Source: Bacteroidota bacterium | Lineage (GTDB): Bacteria; Bacteroidota; Bacteroidia; Bacteroidales; UBA10428 | Length of the DNA: 8,392 nt | Assembly (NCBI GenBank): GCA_017860375.1 | Contig: JAGDMB010000088.1 | Span: 1-8,392, forward strand | Direction of reading: 5' to 3' | Shown here: positions 1 through 7,981 of the stretch, piece after piece | Layout: each line of letters begins with the position of its first letter | Numbering within the stretch: position 1 is the stretch's first letter | Notes under the pieces: model-generated | What the model was told of the DNA's origin: nothing | What the model saw: the letters and a program-made list of their open reading frames with translations, nothing else | The model's database searches: none | Program-made: the position numbers and the translations under genes

Positions 1-1620
1 TCACGTTTTGCCAGGACATTCCTTGAAACCAATACGGACCTGATGGCTAAATTTCATAAGAATTTTACGGAAAGTCTCGAATTCACCGGATTACTGGGTA
101 CCAATATCCGCAGAACCAATAACGATCATGTATTTGCCTCCACGAACGGTGGTTTGAGTGTACCGGATATTTATGCCCTCAGCGTAAGTGTCGACAATAT
201 GCTGCCGCCGGAAGAAGGATATGAACGGGAAGGTATTAACGGTATCTATGCCAGCGTTTCGCTGGGATACAGGAATATGCTGTACCTTGATGCAACCTTG
301 CGCAGAGACCAGTCTTCCACCTTGCCAAAGGATAACTGGACCTATTATTATCCTTCCGTATCCGGAACCTTTATTTTCTCTGAAATCCTGAATCCCTCAT
401 GGCTTTCTCTTGGTAAAGTCAGGTTAAATTATGCACAGGTTGGCAGTGACGCTCCCTGGGGCGTCGTGACGGACACCTATTCACCCATTCAGTCTTTTAA
501 TGGAAATGCTCTCTTTTCGGTATCGGATACAAAGAATAACCTGGGTCTGAAGCCCGAAAGAACAAAAAGCATCGAAGCCGGACTGGAAATGAGTTTTGTC
601 CAAAACCGTCTGGGATTTGACCTGGCTTTGTATCAAACCAATACGGTTGATCAGATCACCCCGTTGCAGGTTTCCTTTGCCACCGGTTATTATTATAAAT
701 ATTTGAATGCCGGTGAAATACAAAACAAGGGGATAGAACTTACCCTGCATGCCGTACCTGTTAAAATATCCGCATTTCAGTGGGATATCGATCTGAATTT
801 TGCGAGGAACGTAAATAAGGTGGTATCCCTTGCGGAAGGCCTGCAAAATTTGCCGATTAATGATGGATTACAGGGTGGCGTAACAATAAATGCAAGGAAG
901 GGTGAATCATACGGAGCCATTCAGGGCAGTGATTTTGTATTCGATGAGACGAGCGGAAAGCGTGTCGTAAAAGACAATGGTTATTACAAACTCTCTCCGA
1001 CCTCCGATATCGTAATTGGAAATATCAATCCCGACTGGACCGCCGGTATTATGAACTCATTCCAGTATAAAAACCTGTCATTGGGATTCCTGATCGATAT
1101 GCAGCAGGGTGGCGATATTTTTTCACTTGACCTCTGGTACGGTATGGGAACCGGACTCTATCCGGAAACTGTCGGTAACAACGATCTTGGGAACCCGATA
1201 CGGGATCAGGCACATGAAGATCCTTTTGATATTGAAACTCCTCTGGTCGAAAATCCTGGAGGTGTTATTCTTGACGGTGTCAGGGAAGACGGCTCACCGA
1301 ATACGTTAAGGGTGGAGGGTTGTGATTACCGGTTGCATGGATGGAATAAGAATCCGAATTCAAAATTTATCTATGACGCATCCTATGTGAAATTAAGGGA
1401 AGCCAATATCACGTATAGTCTGCCCAGAAGGATTATGGAAAAGACCTTTATTTATGGAGCATCCATTAGTTTTGTAGGTTCCAACCTTTGGATCATTCAT
1501 AAAAACCTGCCCTATGCGGATCCTGAAGCCAGTCAAAGCTCAGGCAATACCCAGGGATGGCAAAGCGGCGTTATGCCGGCTACCCGGAATTTTGGATTTA
1601 CACTGAATCTTCAATTTTAA
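1..1620 (+). CDS. SusC/RagA-like TonB-dependent outer-membrane transporter, C-terminal part (5' end outside window)
   Basis: The frame is open from the first base, so the gene continues upstream and the ATG at 43 is an internal methionine. The visible 539 residues are the C-terminal half of a beta-barrel; whole SusC proteins usually have about 1000 residues. Family signatures are SSTLPKDN followed by YYYPSVS (about 313-363), the NYAQVGSDAPWG strand (from about 427), KPERTKSIEAGLEM (from about 550) and YDASYVKLREANITYSLP (from 1372). The chain ends in LNLQF, a C-terminal aromatic residue as expected for a BAM-recognised outer-membrane barrel. The plug domain and signal peptide lie outside the window. 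By family knowledge it imports a ligand across the outer membrane using TonB/ExbBD energy, capped by the SusD lipoprotein encoded 12 bases downstream. The substrate is unknown. Matching barrel motifs recur in the second SusC at 3284-6463, so the two are paralogues. Confidence 0.95.
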   Translation, partial: SRFARTFLETNTDLMAKFHKNFTESLEFTGLLGTNIRRTNNDHVFASTNGGLSVPDIYALSVSVDNMLPPEEGYEREGINGIYASVSLGYRNMLYLDATLRRDQSSTLPKDNWTYYYPSVSGTFIFSEILNPSWLSLGKVRLNYAQVGSDAPWGVVTDTYSPIQSFNGNALFSVSDTKNNLGLKPERTKSIEAGLEMSFVQNRLGFDLALYQTNTVDQITPLQVSFATGYYYKYLNAGEIQNKGIELTLHAVPVKISAFQWDIDLNFARNVNKVVSLAEGLQNLPINDGLQGGVTINARKGESYGAIQGSDFVFDETSGKRVVKDNGYYKLSPTSDIVIGNINPDWTAGIMNSFQYKNLSLGFLIDMQQGGDIFSLDLWYGMGTGLYPETVGNNDLGNPIRDQAHEDPFDIETPLVENPGGVILDGVREDGSPNTLRVEGCDYRLHGWNKNPNSKFIYDASYVKLREANITYSLPRRIMEKTFIYGASISFVGSNLWIIHKNLPYADPEASQSSGNTQGWQSGVMPATRNFGFTLNLQF

Positions 1621-1632
1621 AAACAGAAGGTC

Positions 1633-3090
1633 ATGAAAAATAAATATTTATTCATTTTTGCACTGTCCTTAGTTCTGGCAGGTTGTACCAAAGACTTCGA
1701 GGAATTCAATACCGACCAGAAGAAACCCGAGACAGTGACCGGTGAAATGCTTTTCAGCAGTGCCCAAAAAGCACTTGCCGACCAGATTTCGACGCCAAAC
1801 GTCAACCGAAATATCTTTGAGCTTTGGGCTCAATACTGGACAGAAACTACCTATACCGATGAGGCCAATTATGACATCATTAACAGGACCATTGCTGACT
1901 ATACATTCCAGGTCTATTACCTCGATGTACTGCGTGATCTGAAAGAAGCTGCTACCTTAATCTCTACGGAGGAGATTAACGAGGTCAATACCCAGGCAGA
2001 TGTCAATAACAAATTGGCTATCATTGAATTATTAGTGGTATACAGTTACCAGAACCTGGTGGATATTTTCGGGAACGTTCCCTATACCAAGGCACTGGAT
2101 ATTAATAACCTGTTGCCTGCCTATGATGACGCAAAGACCATATACACGGATCTGATAAGCCGCACGAATGCAGCGCTGACAACTTTGGCTGCTACGGGCA
2201 ATGCAGGCTTTGGTCCGGCGGACCTGATTTATGGCGGCGATATTGATGCCTGGATCAGGTTTGGCAATTCCTTAAAGATCAAGCTTGGCATTTCAATTGC
2301 CGATGAAGATGCAGGTCTTGCACAATCTACAATTGAATCAGCGGTTGCCGGTGCATTCACATCCCATGACGATGACGCTTTGTTTGCCTTTCAGGGTTCT
2401 GTCCCCAATGCAAATAAGATGTATGAGGAAATTATAAAATCGGGCCGGAAAGATTTTGTGGCTGCCAATACCCTTGTAGATATAATGAATGGTCTTGATG
2501 ATCCAAGACTGGAATTTTATTTTACCCAGGTGGATACCTCCACTGAACAAGGCGTTGAAAAATTGGCTTATCTTGGCGGGGCATACGGCGAAACCTCTCC
2601 CTATACCCAGTATTCCCATATCGACGAGGCCATTCTGAAACCCACATTTCCGGGTCTGATCCTTACCTATGACCAGCTCCTGTTCTATCTTGCAGAAGCC
2701 GCTCAGAGAGGTTTTTCCGTTGGCGCCACAGCCGCTGATTTATACAATGAGGCTGTTCAGGCTTCTTTTGATTTCTGGGACGCGGGTGATGCTTCTGCTT
2801 ATATTGCCCAGCCCGATGTGGCCTACGATGCCGTAACATGGAAGGAAAAAATCGCCACACAGTCGTGGATTGCATTCTATTTAAGGGGATTGGAAGGATA
2901 TACACAATGGAGGAGACTGGATGCCCCCACCATGAATATTGCACCCACCATCACCGATGCAAGTGAAATCCCGACACGGTTCACCTATCCCATAAATGAA
3001 CAAACCCTGAATGCCGATAATTATTTTCAGGCTGCAGCAGCCATTGGGGGAGATGAACTCACTACAAAGATTTTCTGGGATAAAAACTGA
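1633..3090 (+). CDS. SusD/RagB-like nutrient-binding outer-membrane lipoprotein (SusD_2 type)
   Basis: A 485-residue protein, normal for the family. The N-terminus is a lipoprotein signal: positively charged MKNK, a hydrophobic stretch, then lipobox LAGC with the lipidated cysteine at residue 18. The mature end continues TKDFEEFNTD, the usual SusD start. SusD_2-type landmarks are ELWAQYWTETTYTDEANY (63-80), LVDIFGNVPYTKAL (142-155), YGGDIDAWIRFGNSLKIKL (200-218), the helix containing YDQLLFYLAEAA (346-357), ATQSWIAFYLRGLEGYTQW (408-426) and terminal KIFWDKN. By family knowledge it sits on the cell surface, binds the ligand and closes over the SusC barrel. The ATG is 12 bases after the SusC stop, with a purine-rich AGAAGG (1625-1630) just before it, so co-transcription with the upstream SusC is expected. 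A strong terminator follows within 30 bases of the stop. The ligand cannot be read from the sequence. Confidence 0.95.
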   Translation: MKNKYLFIFALSLVLAGCTKDFEEFNTDQKKPETVTGEMLFSSAQKALADQISTPNVNRNIFELWAQYWTETTYTDEANYDIINRTIADYTFQVYYLDVLRDLKEAATLISTEEINEVNTQADVNNKLAIIELLVVYSYQNLVDIFGNVPYTKALDINNLLPAYDDAKTIYTDLISRTNAALTTLAATGNAGFGPADLIYGGDIDAWIRFGNSLKIKLGISIADEDAGLAQSTIESAVAGAFTSHDDDALFAFQGSVPNANKMYEEIIKSGRKDFVAANTLVDIMNGLDDPRLEFYFTQVDTSTEQGVEKLAYLGGAYGETSPYTQYSHIDEAILKPTFPGLILTYDQLLFYLAEAAQRGFSVGATAADLYNEAVQASFDFWDAGDASAYIAQPDVAYDAVTWKEKIATQSWIAFYLRGLEGYTQWRRLDAPTMNIAPTITDASEIPTRFTYPINEQTLNADNYFQAAAAIGGDELTTKIFWDKN

Positions 3091-3110
3091 TTTATACGGA
3101 ATGGTATGTA

Positions 3111-3149
3111 AAAAAGCCGCCTTGCTGCAAAACAGGGCGGCTTTTTTTT
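3111..3149 (+). terminator. Strong intrinsic (rho-independent) terminator after the first SusC/SusD pair
   Basis: GCCGCC at 3116-3121 pairs with GGCGGC at 3136-3141. The stem can extend inward through T3122-G3135 (wobble), T3123-A3134 and G3124-C3133, leaving an 8-base loop. A run of eight T (3142-3149) follows directly. An A-run precedes the stem (3110-3115) and can pair with the T-run, so the element might also stop transcription on the opposite strand. It starts 21 bases after the SusD stop codon. It should end the first SusC/SusD transcript and insulate the second system. Confidence 0.9.
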
Positions 3150-3154
3150 GCTTT

Positions 3155-3167
3155 CTGCCAGCGGCAG
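3155..3167. repeat. Small perfect inverted repeat downstream of the terminator
   Basis: CTGCC (3155-3159) and GGCAG (3163-3167) form a perfect 5-bp stem with a 3-base loop AGC, six bases beyond the terminator T-run. It is followed by TTTATTT, so it could be a weak secondary terminator. An operator or a chance palindrome is equally possible. Only the symmetry is seen; the role is inferred. Confidence 0.35.
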
Positions 3168-3239
3168 TTTATTTCAAATGCAGACCATGCAGGGACGAAT
3201 AATCTGCTTTTCTGTTTACTATAATCACCGTTTTTTTAA

Positions 3240-3247
3240 TAGTTTTG
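3240..3247 (+). promoter_or_regulatory. Candidate Bacteroidota -7 promoter element for the second SusC/SusD operon
   Basis: TAGTTTTG matches the Bacteroidota primary-sigma -7 consensus TAnnTTTG exactly. It lies 36 bases before the ATG at 3284 and downstream of the terminator, where a promoter for the second module is needed. No clean TTTG -33 box is present about 20 bases upstream; the region there reads TCTGTTTACT, a weak match only. Transcription would start around 3253-3256, giving a leader of roughly 30 bases. The surrounding sequence is T-rich, which raises the chance of a random match. Confidence 0.5.
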
Positions 3248-3283
3248 GGCAATATTGCGGAGCTAATCTTGTTATTCCCTATA

Positions 3284-6200
3284 ATGAAAAGGCGGATCCA
3301 TTCTTTTCTTCTTTTATTATGCCTTTCGGCAGGGTTGCTTCATGCCCAGACCCGCATTATCACCGGTATTGTCAGAAGCGCGGAAGACAGCTTGCCCCTG
3401 CCGGGTGCGACCATTCTTGTCAAAGGAACACAGATCGGAACCTTTACAAACCTTGATGGTCTTTACAACGTAGCCGTGCCCCTGACCTCCGATACACTGA
3501 TCTTTAGTTTTGTGGGTCTGCAATCCCAGGTTGTCGCGATAAACAAACGACAAATCATTAATATCACCCTATCTTCCGGATATTATGAAGTGAAGGAAAT
3601 CGTTGTCACCGCCCTGGGCATCAGTCGCGATAACAAAGCCATCGGGTACAGCGCCACCAGCATCAATAATGAAGAAATTGCCCGCAGCCGCGACCGCAGC
3701 GTGCTGAATTCCCTTCAGGGAAAGGTGGCCGGGGTTGACATCAGCTCGGCATCCGGAGCCCCGGGCTCTTCCACCCGTATCCTTCTCAGGGGACTTTCCT
3801 CCCTGGCGGGCTCCAATCAACCCCTGTTCATCATTGACGGAGTGCCTGTCAACAACAGTTCCTCCGGAAGCACTTCCATCAACGGCGGGATTGATTACGG
3901 GAACAAAATCAATGACCTTAATCCCGAAGACATCGAATCGGTTTCTATCCTGAAAGGCGCATCAGGAGCAGCTCTTTATGGCTCAAGGGCGGCCAACGGC
4001 GTGTTCATCATCACCACCAAAAAGGGTGAAAAAAAGGACCTCAAACCGGTATTCATGATTACCAGTTCCATGGGCTTTGAATACCCCCTGCGCCTTGTAC
4101 AATACCAGAATGAATTCGGACAGGGACTATACGGCGACGCCGTGGCCTATGAGAATACCAGCTGGGGACCGGCATTCGACAATAAATTCCACTATTGGGG
4201 AAACGAGATTGATAATACCCTGCGGGTAAAATCCTACCGGGGTTTGCCCGATAACGTAAAGGAATTTTTTACCACGGGCAGGAATTACAACAACAGCATC
4301 TCGGTTTCGAGCGGGAACGAAAATATGACCTATTATCTCTCGTATTCCAATGTAACTTCCGACGGAATATTTCCGACGAATTCCGACAGTTACAGCAGGA
4401 ATACGGTATCCCTAAGGAGTTCGGTAAAACTTACCAAACGGCTGTCAACCGCAATATCGGTCAACTATGTGAAGAAAAAGAACAGTTTTGTGCCGACCGG
4501 TCAGGGCGAGCAGTCGGTGTACAACCAGGTGATGCAGACACCCCGTGATATCAGCTTGCTGGAACTCGAAGATATTGACGATCCCTGGAACAACGTGGAC
4601 AATTATTATTCCCTGTATACCGTCAATCCTTATTTTCTGCTTAAAAACAACGGAAATCAGAATAACGAGGATCGCGTTTACGGCAACTTTGACCTTGATT
4701 ATGCAATTACAAAACACCTTTCTGCCAAAATAAGGCTGGGAGCCGATCTTTCCAATGAGCAATCGAAGCTCTGGAGAGCCGTGATCGATCCCCAGGGAAA
4801 CAACCAGTATGCCTCGGTCGCCGACCCCGGCCTTGTGAGTGAATCCTCACAGGCCATACGGCAATACAATTCGGATATCCTCCTTACCTATAACCGGAAA
4901 CTGCGTGATTTCACCCTGGATATCCTGGCCGGTCATAACCTGAATGAACGTTCAGCAAATAGCCTTTATGCAGCCGTCAGCAACCTTACCATTCCGGACT
5001 TCTACCAGCTGTCAAACTCTTCGGAAACACCAGTGGCGGATGGGGCATACGCACAACGCCGCCTCGTTGGCCTCTTCGGAAGCGTGGATGTCGGATACAA
5101 AAGCATGTGGTTTCTTTCCGTTACCGCCCGAAATGACTGGAGTTCAACCCTGCCGGAACAAAACAATTCCTTCTTTTACCCGGGGATCAGTACCTCGCTT
5201 GTGTTTACTGAAATGTTCCCGCAGCTGAAAAAGGTCCTCCCCTTCGGCAAAATCAGGCTGGCCTATACCAGGGTTGGCAACGATGCCGCACCGTATCAGA
5301 TCAACACGGTATTTGTAAATGCAGGCCATTCCGATGGGTATGGCTCGTTGCGGTATCCGCTTCCCAACGGCGTGAATTCCTTTGAAGTAAGCAACCTGAT
5401 CGGCAACCAGGAGTTAAAACCGGAACTGAGCAGCGAATTTGAAGCCGGCACCGACCTGCGTTTTTTTGACAACCGGATTGGAATTGATTTTTCTTATTAC
5501 AACAAAGTGACCACCGACCTGATCTGGCCCGCCCCCCTGGCATCCTCGTCGGGATACAGTTCGAAGATCATTAACCTGGGTAAAATAACCAACAAGGGAG
5601 TTGAAGTGCTGCTGAATGTCACGCCGGTTAAGAAAAGCAATTTTCTTTGGGACATTACCCTTAATTTCTCGCGTAACCGCAATTTGCTGGTTGAACTCAA
5701 TGAGAACCTTGACCGCATTGTGTTCACTTCACTGGTGGTGGAAGGCGGTCAGCAGGTTCACTATGTCGGGAAACCCGGCAAGCCGATCGGCATCTTTGAG
5801 GGCAGAACGGTCATGCGTGATGAACAGGGGAGGATTGTAGTGGACAACAACGGTTTGCCCAAGGCAGCAGAAGAACTGAAAGAATACGGGACACGCGAAT
5901 ACGATTATATTGCCGGCGTATCCACACGGCTTACCTATAGGGGAATTCAGCTTTCAGCCAACGTGGATATCAAACAGGGAGGCATCATGTATTCGCGGAC
6001 CAAGGATATTTCAGTCTGGGCAGGAACAGTGCCGCTTACTCTTTATAACAGGCGCGAACCTTTTATCATTCCCAATTCGGTGTATGAAGTAGGCCGGGAT
6101 GCCAGCGGAAATCCTGTCTACGCAGAAAATACCATTCCGGTTAATGCGGTAACCCTTGTGGACTATTGGGGCAACGGAGGCCTTGCAATGGATGGAAATG

Positions 6201-6463
6201 CCCTGGTGGATAAATCGTATGTTAAATTGCGTGAGACGGTGTTGTCTTATGATATTCCCGCAAAACTTCTGGCACGGGTAAGGATTGACGGCCTTCAGCT
6301 AAGTGTGGCAGGAAGAAACCTGTTGCTCTGGACCCCGAAAGATCAGACCTATATTGACCCCGAGCAGACCACTTTCGGAAATGACCTGCTTGCCGATTTC
6401 GGGGAATACGGAGCTCAGCCGACGGTGAGAAGCGTGACATTCGGATTGAAACTGAACTTTTAA
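3284..6463 (+). CDS. SusC/RagA-like TonB-dependent outer-membrane transporter, complete
   Basis: A 1059-residue protein from the chosen ATG. That start gives a textbook signal peptide: MKRR, a Leu-rich core (8-19) and a likely cut after HA at residue 21. Domains in order: a carboxypeptidase-regulatory-like beta-sandwich (about 25-96, with PLPGATILVKGT and TNLDGLYNVAV); a TonB-box-like EIVVTALG (105-112); the plug (about 115-248) with LQGKVAGV (144-151), the SusC hallmark LFIIDGVPV (181-189), VSILKGASGAALYGSRAANG (220-239) and ITTKKG; then the beta-barrel to a terminal KLNF with an aromatic end. There is no STN domain, so sigma/anti-sigma signalling through this protein is unlikely. By family knowledge it imports a SusD-captured ligand into the periplasm. 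The SusD partner starts 3 bases after the stop. A TTG at 3245 would extend the frame by 13 residues but overlaps the promoter candidate and would bury the signal peptide. The substrate is unknown. Confidence 0.96.
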   Translation: MKRRIHSFLLLLCLSAGLLHAQTRIITGIVRSAEDSLPLPGATILVKGTQIGTFTNLDGLYNVAVPLTSDTLIFSFVGLQSQVVAINKRQIINITLSSGYYEVKEIVVTALGISRDNKAIGYSATSINNEEIARSRDRSVLNSLQGKVAGVDISSASGAPGSSTRILLRGLSSLAGSNQPLFIIDGVPVNNSSSGSTSINGGIDYGNKINDLNPEDIESVSILKGASGAALYGSRAANGVFIITTKKGEKKDLKPVFMITSSMGFEYPLRLVQYQNEFGQGLYGDAVAYENTSWGPAFDNKFHYWGNEIDNTLRVKSYRGLPDNVKEFFTTGRNYNNSISVSSGNENMTYYLSYSNVTSDGIFPTNSDSYSRNTVSLRSSVKLTKRLSTAISVNYVKKKNSFVPTGQGEQSVYNQVMQTPRDISLLELEDIDDPWNNVDNYYSLYTVNPYFLLKNNGNQNNEDRVYGNFDLDYAITKHLSAKIRLGADLSNEQSKLWRAVIDPQGNNQYASVADPGLVSESSQAIRQYNSDILLTYNRKLRDFTLDILAGHNLNERSANSLYAAVSNLTIPDFYQLSNSSETPVADGAYAQRRLVGLFGSVDVGYKSMWFLSVTARNDWSSTLPEQNNSFFYPGISTSLVFTEMFPQLKKVLPFGKIRLAYTRVGNDAAPYQINTVFVNAGHSDGYGSLRYPLPNGVNSFEVSNLIGNQELKPELSSEFEAGTDLRFFDNRIGIDFSYYNKVTTDLIWPAPLASSSGYSSKIINLGKITNKGVEVLLNVTPVKKSNFLWDITLNFSRNRNLLVELNENLDRIVFTSLVVEGGQQVHYVGKPGKPIGIFEGRTVMRDEQGRIVVDNNGLPKAAEELKEYGTREYDYIAGVSTRLTYRGIQLSANVDIKQGGIMYSRTKDISVWAGTVPLTLYNRREPFIIPNSVYEVGRDASGNPVYAENTIPVNAVTLVDYWGNGGLAMDGNALVDKSYVKLRETVLSYDIPAKLLARVRIDGLQLSVAGRNLLLWTPKDQTYIDPEQTTFGNDLLADFGEYGAQPTVRSVTFGLKLNF

Positions 6464-6466
6464 AGA

Positions 6467-7975
6467 ATGAAACCACAACATTATATTATTATCCTTGTTT
6501 CTTTGGTAATGGTTTCTTCCTGCGAAGATTGGCTGGATATCAATAAGGATCCCAACAATCCTTCGGAAGCCAACGAAGAGCTTACCCTTTCCGCCGGCAT
6601 TTCTTCAGTGGCTTACGTGTACGGCGGCAAATACCAGGTGCTGGGGGCTCTCTGGTCACAGCACTGGACACAATCCCTGGGCGCTTCACAATACACCGGT
6701 CTCGATTCCTATGACATCAACAGCAGTACATACAACGGACAGTTCAATGCCTTGTATTCCGGTGCCCTTGAAAACTTTGAATACATAAGAAAACTTGCCG
6801 TTCAAAACCAACATTGGCGCTATTATTTCATTGCCACTGTCATGCAATGCTATACCTATCAGCTCCTGGCTGACCTGTATGATCAGATCCCCTTTTCCGA
6901 GGCCATGAAGGGGGATGAAGGAATCGTTGCTCCGCATTATGAGAACGGACAGGATATATACGACAGCCTTATCGCCCGTATTGACTTTGCCCTCGGAAAA
7001 GATCTTGACGCGGAAAATGCGGAGATAATCGGCAGTGAAGACCTGCTTTTCACCGGGAACATGACCCGGTGGATAGAGTTTGCCAACACGCTGAAACTGA
7101 AAATATACCTTCGCCAGGTTTATGCCCGGCCGCAGGTGACGGAAAACGGTATCCGGGCCATGTATGCCGATCCGGAGATCCGTTTTCTCCTGACCGATGC
7201 TGCCATGACGCAGTTTTCGGATGAATCGGGCCGCCGGAATCCGCTGTACGAAACCGAGATGGTCATATTCGCAGGAAACCCAAACCTGATATTGAGCAAT
7301 ACATTATTGAGTTTCATGAACGACAAAGGGGACCTTGAAAGGCTGGATGCGCTTTTTAACTACCCCGAAGAGGGTACTGCCCACAAGGGTCTGGACCAGG
7401 GAGATTATAACGATCCCAATGAACCGGCAGGGACGAATAGCACGACGTATTCAAAGCCTTTTTTAACCCCGTTGGATCCGGTATACCTGATGAGCGCAAC
7501 GGAATCCATGCTGCTGCAAAGTGAGGCCATTATTCGGTACAACGTTAAATCTTATTCCACGGCCAAAAAGCTGTATCAGGATGCCATCGATCTGGCCTTT
7601 AACAGGCTTGGATTTCCCGATGGCGAGGATTTTTATGCTCCGGGTGATCCGTATGCCTTTCCGGCTGAAGGAAGCCTGCCCGAAGAGTTCATAAAATCCA
7701 TCATCACCCAGAAATGGGTATCGCTGGCCAACATTCAAAGCCTCGAAACTTTCCTGGAACACAACCGGACACATTATCCTCCTGAGAGTGTGGTGATTGC
7801 CTCGGATGATAATTATAAACCGGGAGAGTTTACCGTGTCGGTTAACAATGTCACCAGCGGAAGATTCCCGAAGCGGCTTATCTTCCCTGAAACAGAGTAT
7901 TCGGGTAATCCGAATACCCCTCCCCGGAAAGAGGTGACCGAAAAAATTTGGTGGGATAAAAAGACGGATGAATAA
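6467..7975 (+). CDS. SusD/RagB-like nutrient-binding outer-membrane lipoprotein (SusD_2 type), second copy
   Basis: A 502-residue protein. The lipoprotein signal MKPQHYIIILVSLVMVSSC has lipobox VSSC with the lipidated cysteine at 19; the mature end EDWLDINKDPNNP is a classic SusD start. Landmarks aligning with the first SusD are ALWSQHWTQ (61-69), LLADLYDQIPFSEA (133-146), TRWIEFANTLKLKIYLR (200-216), the helix with MSATESMLLQSEAI (342-355), ITQKWVSLANIQSLETFLEH (413-432) and terminal KIWWDK. Judged by eye the two SusDs share the fold and motifs but little identity elsewhere, so they are old paralogues. By family knowledge it binds the ligand at the cell surface and lids the SusC at 3284-6463. 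The ATG follows the SusC stop by 3 bases without a Shine-Dalgarno sequence, which suggests translational coupling. Another lipoprotein gene starts 6 bases after its stop. The ligand is unknown. Confidence 0.95.
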   Translation: MKPQHYIIILVSLVMVSSCEDWLDINKDPNNPSEANEELTLSAGISSVAYVYGGKYQVLGALWSQHWTQSLGASQYTGLDSYDINSSTYNGQFNALYSGALENFEYIRKLAVQNQHWRYYFIATVMQCYTYQLLADLYDQIPFSEAMKGDEGIVAPHYENGQDIYDSLIARIDFALGKDLDAENAEIIGSEDLLFTGNMTRWIEFANTLKLKIYLRQVYARPQVTENGIRAMYADPEIRFLLTDAAMTQFSDESGRRNPLYETEMVIFAGNPNLILSNTLLSFMNDKGDLERLDALFNYPEEGTAHKGLDQGDYNDPNEPAGTNSTTYSKPFLTPLDPVYLMSATESMLLQSEAIIRYNVKSYSTAKKLYQDAIDLAFNRLGFPDGEDFYAPGDPYAFPAEGSLPEEFIKSIITQKWVSLANIQSLETFLEHNRTHYPPESVVIASDDNYKPGEFTVSVNNVTSGRFPKRLIFPETEYSGNPNTPPRKEVTEKIWWDKKTDE

Positions 7976-7981
7976 ACAGCA

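Noticed and set aside
43..45. ATG at 43 as the start of the first SusC
   Set aside because: The same frame is open to base 1 and encodes SusC-like sequence before it (FLETNTDLM), and a start here would leave no signal peptide or plug. The gene is cut by the window edge.
3220..3225. TATAAT as an E. coli-type -10 box
   Set aside because: Bacteroidota primary sigma factors use TAnnTTTG rather than TATAAT, and no TTGACA-like partner is present at the right distance. Probably chance in an AT-rich gap.
3011..3456. Small + strand open frames (3011-3202, 3148-3456) crossing the intergenic region
   Set aside because: One reads through the terminator hairpin and both overlap real genes out of frame. 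Their Cys/Pro/Phe-rich translations do not look like proteins and no start signal supports them.
4357..4387. Three copies of TTCCGAC within 31 bases
   Set aside because: They lie inside the SusC barrel, in different reading-frame contexts and with unequal spacing (14 and 10 bases). They encode an ordinary Ser/Asp/Thr-rich loop and look coincidental.
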